The notes under the pieces were generated by a model. It was not told where the DNA came from, made no database searches, and saw only the letters and a list, made by a program, of their open reading frames with translations. Positions 1-7,733 of a stretch of 11,508 nucleotides of DNA are shown in pieces. Within the stretch, counting starts at the first letter, position 1; every line of letters starts with the position of its first letter. Location: the NCBI GenBank assembly GCA_947258735.1, contig CAMYJJ010000077.1, positions 1-11,508 of the forward strand. The letters run 5' to 3'. Source of the stretch: Thermodesulfovibrionia bacterium. GTDB taxonomy: Bacteria > Nitrospirota > Thermodesulfovibrionia > UBA6902. A program made the position numbers and the translations under genes.

Positions 1-2
1 CA

Positions 3-209
3 GGAAAATCCTGCAATTCCTGTCATCCGGATGGAAAGGGACTGAAAATGGCCGGCGATAAAAAAGAGTTTGCCATTATGGGGAAGAAACAGAACAGTCT
101 TGAAGAGGCGGTCAATGTCTGCATAGAGATGGCCCTGAAGGGTAAGGCAATCGATCCGAAGTCAGAGGAGATGACTAATATTGTTGCCTATATAAAATCG
201 CTGAAATAA
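3..209 (+). CDS. c-type cytochrome, 3' part (upstream copy)
   Basis: The 5' end lies outside the window. The visible 68 codons hold a CxxCH haem-binding motif (CNSCH, bases 12-26), and the protein ends with the helix NIVAYIKSLK. The encoded residues are identical to the C-terminal part of the intact gene at 7921-8274, so this is a second gene copy and very probably also a monohaem lipoprotein cytochrome. Only five bases differ between the copies over the shared coding region (122, 125, 137, 140, 143). All five are third-codon-position synonymous changes inside a 22-bp patch. Identity continues past the stop into the terminator hairpin and ends there. Seen: the motif and the identity. Known of the family: small monohaem cytochromes c carry electrons in the periplasm. 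Unknown: the electron donor and acceptor. Confidence 0.9.
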   Translation, partial: GKSCNSCHPDGKGLKMAGDKKEFAIMGKKQNSLEEAVNVCIEMALKGKAIDPKSEEMTNIVAYIKSLK

Positions 210-220
210 GCTCTGGCAGG

Positions 221-259
221 CACCATAAGCGTTTACAGGCATTGTAAACGTTTATAGTG
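221..259 (+). terminator. 17-bp hairpin after cytochrome copy 1
   Basis: Bases 221-237 pair with 243-259 over 17 bp, including two G-U pairs, around the loop GGCAT (238-242). It begins 11 bases after the stop codon. There is no clean U-tract, so it may act as a terminator, an RNA 3'-end stabiliser, or be a REP-like repeat. Related hairpins occur at 8286-8324 and, inverted, at 8973-9005. Confidence 0.65.
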
Positions 260-261
260 AC

Positions 262-366
262 TAGTACACATAACTCATTCAGAATTATGGATTTTTCTCT
301 TCTTATTGCTCTCTTATAGCGCAAATGAACTGCTCTAAGGTATTCCATTCTGGCTCCGGGACTCAT
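262..366 (-). pseudogene. N-terminal remnant of an integrase-type IS transposase
   Basis: Reading from an ATG at 366, the first 33 or so residues (MSPGARMEYLRAVHLRYKRA, then IRREKSIILNELC) resemble the conserved N-terminus of DDE/rve-type transposases that start like 'M(T/S)PeeRxEYLkaIhxRYxkAsrkEKxxILdEFC'. I recognise this from memory and did not search. The start is well formed: on the minus strand AAAGGAGGG lies 8 bases before the ATG. Homology stops at about base 262, where the hairpin shared with the cytochrome locus begins, so the catalytic DDE domain is gone. Part of the ribosome site lies in a short stem (AACCCT/AGGGTT, 374-392), a possible brake on translation. The IS end probably lies within about 370-430 but cannot be fixed. 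The exact family (ISNCY- or IS481-like) is uncertain. Confidence 0.55.
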
Positions 367-505
367 CGATATAACCCTCCTTTGAAGGGTTATAGTTTCG
401 GTAACATCATTTATGAGTCAACGAAGTCTCAGAAATTCAAGTTGAGTAACATTTAATGTGAGGCAATTCGCCCGGAGTACTCCCCTAATAATTTGGATGT
501 TTGTT

Positions 506-514
506 TGATATAAT
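506..514 (+). promoter_or_regulatory. Candidate extended -10 promoter
   Basis: TGATATAAT gives a perfect extended -10 (TG-N-TATAAT). No good -35 hexamer lies 17 bases upstream, which is acceptable for extended -10 promoters. Transcription would start near 521 and run toward the small ORF at 681 and the giant gene at 1073. This rests on the motif only, in AT-rich DNA where chance matches are common. Confidence 0.35.
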
Positions 515-680
515 CTTTATAGTGCCGGCTTTCACACGAGATTTTTTTTGAATTTCAATCTCTTATCTCTATAGCCAATGAACTTTATCCGGACTAGATT
601 CTGAAGTTTTATTCAATAGCATTATAAGATATGTTTATATACTTAATAAATATTTTTTAATAGACAGGTGGTGCCTATCA

Positions 681-1004
681 GTGTTATATAAAAACTATAT
701 GCCAGACAAAACCAAACTTTTTATTAGATGGGATGTCATGATGGCATATATCATTAGTGATGAAGCTTTTAAACTAACGACGAAGTGCCCTTCAAACATC
801 CCTTGTTTATCTAGCAATAAAAATCCAATGTGTTCAGAAGAAAGACCTGTATGCTCTGTTGAAATACCCCCTGAAAGCATGATTTTTATAAGAAATAAGA
901 CTAACAATGCATATAATAAATGGTATACATATTTTTTAAAGAATACTAAGGTGATCATTTATGCATGTGTACCGGCAGAATGGCGAATTCATGATGAGCA
1001 ATGA
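681..1004 (+). CDS. Hypothetical small cysteine-containing protein
   Basis: A GTG start at 681 is preceded by AGGTGG (666-671, spacing 9), and an in-frame ATG follows at 699. The 107-residue product has four cysteines in a 29-residue central stretch (CPSNIPC, MC, VC), then a basic, aromatic-rich segment and a short hydrophobic stretch (TKVIIYACV) near the C-terminus. I do not recognise the family. It lies 68 bases before the giant gene on the same strand and could share its promoter. The DNA is AT-rich and an overlapping antisense ORF (695-958) exists, so this could be chance. The visible ribosome site and orientation favour this strand. Confidence 0.35.
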   Translation: MLYKNYMPDKTKLFIRWDVMMAYIISDEAFKLTTKCPSNIPCLSSNKNPMCSEERPVCSVEIPPESMIFIRNKTNNAYNKWYTYFLKNTKVIIYACVPAEWRIHDEQ

Positions 1005-1072
1005 AACAGTAACGAATGAGAACTTTGTTCCGGAGTAAACAAACGTATCTGAATCCATAACAACTTTAAAAA

Positions 1073-4000
1073 ATGCACGGAGGGGGCAATCATATAAAAC
1101 ATAATGTCGAAGTAGTAAATATATTACTATTCATCTCATTTTTATTAACCGTAGCATCAACGTCTGTATATGCAGCGAACATATCTGTGGACGTAAGTGA
1201 TGAACTTGGTCCGGTCAATTATAAGGTCCTCGGGACGATCATATCTGGAGCCCCTCAATACAATCATGTTAACGCTCAGGGCCTATGGGACCCTGATGCG
1301 TATTCCTCCGTACCTGCTACTGTTGCACATTTGCAGGATTCGGGCAGTTATTTCATAAGATTTCCGGGTACATATAGTGCTTATAACTGGAAGCATGCAG
1401 TTGGTCCTGTTGACAAAAGGCCGAAGGATTACTGGGGAGGAGCGTTTAATACAAACAATATGATGATCAATTTTAATACGCCTATCAAATTCGGCCTTCC
1501 CGAGTCTCTCCAATTATGCGATGATGTCGGTGCAGTTTTGATAATGGGTGTACCGGAAGATTATATCGCTCCACAGGACGCTGCCGAAATGGTTGAGTAC
1601 CTTAACTCTCCATGCCTGGCTCCAGATTGCACTGTCTCCATTACAAATGAAATAGAATATAGTACGGTTTGTGACAATTTATGCAATAACGGAATTTGCT
1701 CTAACTGGCCGCAGGCAAGAGTATGCGACAAGTATGCCCTTGGCAGGACCGACCTTGACGAGCCGTGGAATGTTGAATGGTTTGAGTATGGAAATGAGTC
1801 CAATAGCAGATGGCTGGTTGATGACTACATAAAAAATTTCAACGCATATCATGCGGCCATGACAGGGATTGACAACAGTATTAAACTGGGTGCCGTGCTT
1901 GAAAACTATGCCTGGGCCAGTTTTTCACTTGACACATGGGACGAAAAAGTAATTCAGGGCACTTCGGAAACAGCCGGTTTTTATATCACACACATGTATA
2001 CACCAAAGTATACTTCAATTGATGAGGGTGACGGTGCAACTCACGAAATGATGTTGCAGCACGGCCTTGCCGGAACACATGCCCAGCTGGAAGATTATTA
2101 CAGGAAGCTGAACATGTTGATTCTTGACTTAACGGGCAGGGAGGTGCCCATAGCTGTTACAGAATTTAACTCAGGCCTGTCAAGCTATCCGTCGTACCCT
2201 CCCCCTCTGCACGTGCCTCAAGCACTGCTGAGATTGGGGACAGGTCTCATCAATGCCGACATGATCCGTCAGTTAATGCACGCAGACAATATAGCTTTAG
2301 CTACCCACTGGGGTTATATGTCAATGATTAAACCCTCAGGAGGCCTGTATAATTTTCGTCCCACCTTTTATCCCTTTCAGTTTTACAACAATTATTTTGG
2401 AGACATTCTGCTTGATGCCGATGTAGTTGTTGAAGATGAGGCCCTTGACACATATACAATAGATGTACAGAAATACACTATTCGTCCGGCATCAGGCACA
2501 CACCAGGATGAGGTGCTTGCTGGTGAAATATTGGAAGGGATTCCCTGGACAATAGATAACCCGCAACCTCCTGGTGTATTGAACGTCCAGGAAGACCCGG
2601 CGGGTGTATTAACAGTGGAATTTGACAGTAGTTCTCCTCTTGATGTTGATTATTTCCACTCCCGTCTGAATACAACCGCTAAGCCCGGTAAATGGTACCG
2701 TCTTACGGGCCTGATCAAAACAATGGCATTGACTTCGAACGAAGGCATTTTTATAGGTGTGAAGAGTGGAGGCAACCTGGTATCAAACAGTGGTTTTGAA
2801 AACGGGTTCACTAACTGGCTGGAGCCCCAGGCTGGTCAACCAGCCGGTGCGAGCAGGCACGTTGAGACCAATCCGGCACTTGTCTACTCCGGTGCTCAAT
2901 CAGCACGAATTGACTTTGCCGGTACACACGATGTGAACTATTGGCAAACCTATCAGAGTATTGATGCAGATTCGGACATAACTTACCTCCTGGAAGGGTA
3001 TATCAGGACGAATGCTATCACTTCAAATAACGGGGTTGTGCTCTTTGCATCCGATTCTTCCGGTGGCTGGACAACAGAAAAAATGGCCGGCACCAATGAC
3101 TGGACGTATATAAGCAGGCCGTACACTTCGGGTCAGGGCGTGCAGCAGGTCCTGGTCCAGATCAGCAGATTGGGCGGGGGCGGTGTTATATCCGGATCAG
3201 CCTGGTTCGATGATATTAAAATAACAAATTTCTCTCAGACACCAAAAATAAAAGGAAACACAGGAACTGATGACTACTGGAGTTACGTGACAGTAGATTT
3301 TAAAACCAAAAGTACTCCGGATAATATTAATGACCCCGGCAATGCTGATGATGACACGGTGAATATTGAAGTATATGCAGGAAGAAACGCAGGCGGCGGT
3401 CCGGTTTCTGGCACTGCCATGATCAAAGACGTAAGACTTCGCGAACTGACCAGAGGCAATTTCGGTGCGGTACCTTATCTTTCAGTCAATGCCAGCAGGA
3501 CTACTGACAGCAATCTGGTCTATCTTATGGTCATCAATAAAAGCTTGACTGACGGCATAACATCACCGATAAATCTGACCGGATTCGATCCTGTCTCTGC
3601 CCGTTCATGGACTATGAATGCAACTTCAATCGATACTTCGAATGAAAGAGGCGTGATCTACAACCCCGGCTTTGAAGATCCCTGGCTCTTTAGCGATTGG
3701 ATTGCTGTACCCAGACAGGGCATTTCATTGCACCTGGATGAAAATGTGTCACATATTGGCAGTTCCAAATCAGTCCGTTATGATTTTGATGGTACAAATG
3801 TCAGTTATGCGAGCACATATCAGAATATATACGTAGAGCCGGATACGACATATATAGTAGAAGGATACGGTAAGGCCAGTAATATTGGGCCAAACTTGGG
3901 GATGAACATACAAGTAAATCATGGTTCGTTGATAACAAGTTCGGGCAAGATTAGCGCAGCGGACTGGGTCAAGGAAAGTGTAGAGTTCACGACCGATTCT

Positions 4001-7000
4001 AATACCAACAAGATCAAGATCCTGTTGGTCCGTCACGCAGTCAGTCCGATACAGGGCTCAACATGGTGGGACGACTTTACAATCAGAAAGACAGACGGTC
4101 AATCCCATGAAAGAATAAATATAACCTTTACTGATATCGGCTCTGTTATAAACGGATTTCAATATACGTTTCCAAAACATTCATTAACTGCCATCGAAAT
4201 AAGCGGTTGCATAGACAGTGACGGAGATGGATATTCACCTAACGGAGGTTCATGCGGAGAGGTGGATTGTGATGACAGTGTAGAAACAGGGGTGGAGGTC
4301 AATCCGGGGGCAACAGAGGTGTGTGATGGGGAGGATAATGATTGCAACGGGACTGTAGATGATAATCTGACAGATACGGGGGGTGCGTGTTCTGCCGGTG
4401 TCGGTGCATGTGAGGTTGACGGGATAGAAGTGTGCAGTGCAGGGGTTCTGCAATGCAATGCGGAAGCGGGGATAGGGGGAGCGGAGATATGCAATAACAT
4501 AGACGATGACTGCAACGGGATAACCGATGACGGTATTACAGCAGATGAAGATGGAGACGGATATAGTGCAGTTGGTTCATGTGGAGGTTCAGCGGATGAT
4601 TGTGATGACAATATAGATTCAGGAGCAGGGATCAATCCAGGAGCGACAGAGGTGTGTGACGGGGTTGACAATAATTGTGACGGCGATGTAGATGAAGGAT
4701 GCATATGCACTGAAACCGGGGAAATTACAATAATTCCACAACAGTTGTCTGGAAACCCGATAGATGTGACACCTCTTGTGGAGGCGGACAATGCAGATGA
4801 TCTGTGGTATACGATATCCCAGGGAAGCATCAGCTGTGACGTGGTGCCTGAGGGGACGTATATTGAAGCAGAGGACTACAGCGAGACGCTGGGCGGTCTG
4901 GGGAACTTTGTGGAGGAAAATACAGTGCAGGGGTACAGCGGGAGCGGATACCTGAGAAGCAATGGCAGCGGCGGAGGCAGCTGTCCTCCTGCGTATGAAG
5001 GCAAGGGGTACAGTGTCTATTTTCCGGGACCGGGTGTATACAATGTCTGGGTCCGGGGATATGCAGGAAGCGGGAAGAAGAACTCGATCTTTATCGGTGT
5101 AGATGGACAATGCCGCGGGAGCCTGAAGGAACTGGTGCTCGGGCAGTGGGTATGGACCAGTACGATCCAGAACGGGCTTGGCACGATCGAAGTAGACAGT
5201 GAGGGGTGGCATGAGGTCAACCTGTGGATCCGTGAGAACGGGCATCTGGTGGACGCGATATACATCACCACAGGGACTGATGCGCCAGGAGCGGTTTTTG
5301 ATCCGGTGATAGACCCGACCGACTGTGCAATGGAACTGTTTACCGGGGATGAGTTTGACGCGCTGTTTGTGGAAACGTTTGGATGGAGCGACGGGTACAA
5401 GCACCTTACGGTGACCGGAAACGACGCGGAATGCGGGACAGAACTTGCTCCTGGTACAGGAATGTTTGAGTATAACCTCCTGGCTTTTGAACATGACACA
5501 CTCAGTATTACAGACAATACACCGATAGCCGGTACAGATCCATTGGATGGAGAGCCGGGACTGGTGATGCAGAGGTTCCGAGTGGAGAGCGACAGTGTGG
5601 AGGATGCAGCGGTGGAGCTAGCAACGCTGGATCTTGAAGACATGGGAACGGCAACGGCCATTCTCAATGCGATGGTGTACATATCACCGGATATGGAAGA
5701 CTTTCTGCCGGTTGGAGCGGTGATGATCGGAGAGACCGGGCTATGGGACGGTTCAGCAACGACAATAGGACTGGACAGCACGGTAGTGGTAAATACTGAT
5801 CCGCTGTATATCTATATAGTGTATGACCTTGCGACCGGTCAGGCAGGAGAGACAGTGCAGTCGGAAGTTCTGGCTGTAGGCGCAGTAGCGCCTGATGATG
5901 TGATCGGCAGTGCAGGCGGTTCAAATGAACTGCTGATACAGGGGTGTACGCCAACGGGAGAGATTACGATAGATGATGAAGCGGTGTTGAACCCGGACGC
6001 TCAGGGAAAGGTAGACGTGACATCGATCGTGACGCCAAGCGATGCAGATAATCTGTGGTATATGGTGAAAGAGGGAAGCGGGAGCTGCGAAGTGCTGCCG
6101 GGAGGGACGTATATAGACGCAGAGAATTTCACGGGGACGGTGGAGCAGGGGACCGCGGTGTTTGTAGAGGAAAGTGCGGTCTTGGGACATAAAGGAAGCG
6201 GGTATCTGCGGAGCAGCGGAGGAAGCGGCGGCGGCTGTCCGGCAGTGCATGAGGGGAAGGAGTATCTGGTGAAGTTTCCGGGGCCGGGGACCTACAAGGT
6301 GTGGGTGCGTGGGTATGCAGCAAACGGGAAGAGCAACTCGATATTCATAGGTCTTGACGGAGAGTGCCGCGGGAGCCTGAAGGAGACGGTATATGGACAA
6401 TGGGTATGGAGCAGTGCAACGAACAACGGGGTAAATACGATAGAGGTGGACAGTGAAGGGGAACATATTATTAACATATGGATCCGTGAAAACGGGCATC
6501 TGGTGGACGGGATATATATCACGACCGGAAATGAGACACCGACAGACAGTGCATTCGGGACAGAAGTGGACCCGACAGACTGTAACGGAGAGCTGTTCAG
6601 TGGTGGTGAGGAGGATGCGCAAAGCGTGGATGCAACGCAGTGGAGTGAAGGGTACAAGCATCTGGTGGTGACGGGAGAGGATGCAGTGTGTCCGGTATTA
6701 CTGCCGCCGGCGGTAGGCGGGTTTATGTATCAGACGTGCCAGCAGCTTGGGAGCATAAGCATAGATGCAGGTCAGGTGCTGAGCCCGGACGGTCTGGGGC
6801 GGGTAAACCTGACATCCCTTGTAGATACAACAAATGCAGATGAGCTGTGGTATACGGTGACAGAGGGGAGCGCGGTGTGTGAGGTAGTCCCCGGTGGTAC
6901 ATATATAGAAGCAGAGCATTACACGGAAACGGTAGATCAGGGGACGGCAGTGTTTGTAGAAGAGAGTGGAGTGCTGGGACATAACGGGAGCGGGTATCTG

Positions 7001-7543
7001 CGGAGCAGCGGGGGAGCAGGCGGAGGATGTCCGGCGGTACATGAGGGGAAGGAGTACTTGGTGAAATTTCCGGCAGCGGGGACGTATAAGGTGTGGGTGC
7101 GGGGGTATGCGGCAAACGGGAAGAGCAACTCGATATTCATAGGGTTTGACGGCGAGTGCCGGGGGAGCATCAAGGAGGTAGTATTTAACCAGTGGGTATG
7201 GACCAATGCGACCAACAACGGGGTAGGGACGATAAGTGTTCCTGCCGGGGGAGAGTATGTGATAAACCTGTGGATCCGTGAAAACGGGCATCTGGTGGAC
7301 GGGATATACATAACGACCGGAAGCGAGACACCGACCGACAGCGCCTACGGGACGGTGATAAACCCCAACGCGTGCGGCGGGGTGTTGTTCAGCGGCACTG
7401 AGGGAGAAGCAGGTGATGTGGATGTATCAGGCTGGACTGATGGAGACATGGAGCTTGAGGTGACCGGAAATGATGCGCAGTGCGGGACAGCACTTCCCCC
7501 TGCGGTTGAATGGTTTACCTATGACAGCAGCATTCCTGGTTAA
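1073..7543 (+). CDS. Giant secreted GH51-like glycoside hydrolase with nested carbohydrate-binding modules and MopE-type calcium repeats
   Basis: The product has 2156 residues. Residues ~14-34 form a signal peptide (hydrophobic core, then SVYA). Residues ~36-440 resemble a clan GH-A barrel of GH51 type (alpha-L-arabinofuranosidase-like). RFPGTYSAYNW is followed by GNE with E242 as likely acid/base and VTEFN with E364 as likely nucleophile, 122 residues apart. A C-terminal beta-sandwich appears in three pieces (~441-490, ~798-861, ~1010-1044), interrupted by CBM4/9-like modules. Residues ~1046-1211 hold MopE-like calcium motifs (DGDGY, DNDCNG, GATEVCDG). Three tandem modules follow (1212-1467, 1625-1888, 1889-2156), each with a CBM6/35- or GH115_C-like core ending in WIRENGHLVD and YITTG. 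A different beta-rich domain lies at 1468-1624. No C-terminal anchor or sorting motif is visible, so the protein is probably released or held by partners. Base composition becomes richer in G after ~4230. The exact GH family and substrate are inferred. Confidence 0.85.
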   Translation: MHGGGNHIKHNVEVVNILLFISFLLTVASTSVYAANISVDVSDELGPVNYKVLGTIISGAPQYNHVNAQGLWDPDAYSSVPATVAHLQDSGSYFIRFPGTYSAYNWKHAVGPVDKRPKDYWGGAFNTNNMMINFNTPIKFGLPESLQLCDDVGAVLIMGVPEDYIAPQDAAEMVEYLNSPCLAPDCTVSITNEIEYSTVCDNLCNNGICSNWPQARVCDKYALGRTDLDEPWNVEWFEYGNESNSRWLVDDYIKNFNAYHAAMTGIDNSIKLGAVLENYAWASFSLDTWDEKVIQGTSETAGFYITHMYTPKYTSIDEGDGATHEMMLQHGLAGTHAQLEDYYRKLNMLILDLTGREVPIAVTEFNSGLSSYPSYPPPLHVPQALLRLGTGLINADMIRQLMHADNIALATHWGYMSMIKPSGGLYNFRPTFYPFQFYNNYFGDILLDADVVVEDEALDTYTIDVQKYTIRPASGTHQDEVLAGEILEGIPWTIDNPQPPGVLNVQEDPAGVLTVEFDSSSPLDVDYFHSRLNTTAKPGKWYRLTGLIKTMALTSNEGIFIGVKSGGNLVSNSGFENGFTNWLEPQAGQPAGASRHVETNPALVYSGAQSARIDFAGTHDVNYWQTYQSIDADSDITYLLEGYIRTNAITSNNGVVLFASDSSGGWTTEKMAGTNDWTYISRPYTSGQGVQQVLVQISRLGGGGVISGSAWFDDIKITNFSQTPKIKGNTGTDDYWSYVTVDFKTKSTPDNINDPGNADDDTVNIEVYAGRNAGGGPVSGTAMIKDVRLRELTRGNFGAVPYLSVNASRTTDSNLVYLMVINKSLTDGITSPINLTGFDPVSARSWTMNATSIDTSNERGVIYNPGFEDPWLFSDWIAVPRQGISLHLDENVSHIGSSKSVRYDFDGTNVSYASTYQNIYVEPDTTYIVEGYGKASNIGPNLGMNIQVNHGSLITSSGKISAADWVKESVEFTTDSNTNKIKILLVRHAVSPIQGSTWWDDFTIRKTDGQSHERINITFTDIGSVINGFQYTFPKHSLTAIEISGCIDSDGDGYSPNGGSCGEVDCDDSVETGVEVNPGATEVCDGEDNDCNGTVDDNLTDTGGACSAGVGACEVDGIEVCSAGVLQCNAEAGIGGAEICNNIDDDCNGITDDGITADEDGDGYSAVGSCGGSADDCDDNIDSGAGINPGATEVCDGVDNNCDGDVDEGCICTETGEITIIPQQLSGNPIDVTPLVEADNADDLWYTISQGSISCDVVPEGTYIEAEDYSETLGGLGNFVEENTVQGYSGSGYLRSNGSGGGSCPPAYEGKGYSVYFPGPGVYNVWVRGYAGSGKKNSIFIGVDGQCRGSLKELVLGQWVWTSTIQNGLGTIEVDSEGWHEVNLWIRENGHLVDAIYITTGTDAPGAVFDPVIDPTDCAMELFTGDEFDALFVETFGWSDGYKHLTVTGNDAECGTELAPGTGMFEYNLLAFEHDTLSITDNTPIAGTDPLDGEPGLVMQRFRVESDSVEDAAVELATLDLEDMGTATAILNAMVYISPDMEDFLPVGAVMIGETGLWDGSATTIGLDSTVVVNTDPLYIYIVYDLATGQAGETVQSEVLAVGAVAPDDVIGSAGGSNELLIQGCTPTGEITIDDEAVLNPDAQGKVDVTSIVTPSDADNLWYMVKEGSGSCEVLPGGTYIDAENFTGTVEQGTAVFVEESAVLGHKGSGYLRSSGGSGGGCPAVHEGKEYLVKFPGPGTYKVWVRGYAANGKSNSIFIGLDGECRGSLKETVYGQWVWSSATNNGVNTIEVDSEGEHIINIWIRENGHLVDGIYITTGNETPTDSAFGTEVDPTDCNGELFSGGEEDAQSVDATQWSEGYKHLVVTGEDAVCPVLLPPAVGGFMYQTCQQLGSISIDAGQVLSPDGLGRVNLTSLVDTTNADELWYTVTEGSAVCEVVPGGTYIEAEHYTETVDQGTAVFVEESGVLGHNGSGYLRSSGGAGGGCPAVHEGKEYLVKFPAAGTYKVWVRGYAANGKSNSIFIGFDGECRGSIKEVVFNQWVWTNATNNGVGTISVPAGGEYVINLWIRENGHLVDGIYITTGSETPTDSAYGTVINPNACGGVLFSGTEGEAGDVDVSGWTDGDMELEVTGNDAQCGTALPPAVEWFTYDSSIPG
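1079..1096 (+). promoter_or_regulatory. Misplaced strong ribosome binding site near the giant gene start
   Basis: GGAGGGGG (1079-1086) lies just inside the ORF, three bases after the only in-frame ATG (1073), which has no Shine-Dalgarno of its own. A stop (TAA, 1067-1069) closes the frame upstream, and no in-frame GTG or TTG follows before the signal peptide. An ATA codon at 1094-1096 sits 7 bases after the site and would begin a shorter, well-formed signal peptide (KHNVEVVNILLF onward). Either ATG 1073 is used with a poor site, or a rare AUA start is used. Confidence 0.4.
2774..3241 (+). other. CBM4/9-like module inserted inside another CBM (residues ~568-723)
   Basis: The segment starts with NSGFENGFTNW and ends with SAWFDDIKI, the hallmark start and end of CBM4/9-like sandwiches. 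The flanks look like the two halves of a second module of the same fold: GKWYRLTGLIKT to GIFIGVKSGG before it (~497-567), then DDYWSYVTVDFKT to GTAMIKDVRL after it (~724-795). This suggests a domain within a domain. Confidence 0.5.
3656..4087 (+). other. Second CBM4/9-like module, inserted in the hydrolase C-terminal sandwich (residues ~862-1005)
   Basis: It starts with YNPGFEDPW and ends with STWWDDFTI. The flanks VPYLSVNASR...SWTMNATSID (~800-850) and INITFTDIG...HSLTAIEIS (~1015-1044) resemble consecutive strands of the C-terminal sandwich of GH51-type enzymes. The module therefore appears to interrupt that sandwich rather than follow it. Confidence 0.45.
4208..4705 (+). other. MopE-type putative metal/calcium-binding repeats (residues 1046-1211)
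   Basis: This is a cysteine- and aspartate-rich linker. SDGDGYS and EDGDGYS loops alternate with the blocks NPGATEVCDG, EDNDCNG, IDDDCNG and VDNNCDG. Such repeats occur in MopE-like surface proteins and are thought to bind calcium and rigidify extracellular linkers. The composition shift within the gene starts in this segment. Confidence 0.75.
4706..7543 (+). repeat. Three ~265-residue tandem modules with conserved DNA
   Basis: The modules span 4706-5473, 5945-6736 and 6737-7540. Modules 2 and 3 are close even at DNA level: 32 identical bases at 6320-6351 and 7112-7143, and 38 at 6479-6516 and 7271-7308. Module 1 is more diverged and is separated from module 2 by an unrelated ~157-residue domain. 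Each module has an N-terminal arm (about ADxLWYTVxxGSxxC), a ~139-residue CBM-like core, and a C-terminal arm (DPTDC...LFSG...GYKHL). Recent duplication of modules 2 and 3 is likely. Confidence 0.85.
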
Positions 7544-7629
7544 TGTACAATGGACTGAAGTTGCAATAGCTGGTTGTAGTCATTGGCACAATTTATAATG
7601 TTTTGAACAATAAGCTGTATGTAGAGGAC

Positions 7630-7677
7630 ACGCCCTGTTTTGTTCAGGATGCATTACACACTGAACAAACAGGGCGT
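7630..7677 (+). terminator. Long stem-loop downstream of the giant gene
   Basis: Bases 7630-7647 pair with 7661-7677 (ACGCCCTGTTTTGTTCAG against CTGAACAAACAGGGCGT) with a single bulged T and a 13-base loop. It begins 86 bases after the stop codon of the giant gene. No U-tract follows, so it may be a factor-dependent terminator, an RNA stabiliser or a mobile palindromic repeat. Confidence 0.5.
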
Positions 7678-7733
7678 AACCATCCAATATCTTCTGATTT
7701 TATCCAGGTATGTAGTCCGGACGATTCAAAAAT

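Larger units (their letters stand above)
260..680. other. Intergenic stretch with IS remnant and promoter-like AT-rich DNA
   Basis: After the transposase remnant (262-366) and its leader (to about 430) I see a perfect 10-bp palindrome GGAGTACTCC (474-483), the extended -10 motif at 506-514, and very AT-rich DNA from about 610 to 665. No other gene is supported here. Confidence 0.5.

Noticed and set aside
695..958. Minus-strand ORF with a hydrophobic N-terminus (87 aa)
   Set aside because: It is antisense to the 681-1004 frame, has no ribosome site, and its hydrophobicity is expected from AT-rich DNA read in reverse.
4159..7311. Several long minus-strand ORFs inside the giant gene
   Set aside because: They are shadows of the biased codon use and tandem modules, rich in serine/proline or histidine/arginine, with no domain signal and no start sites.
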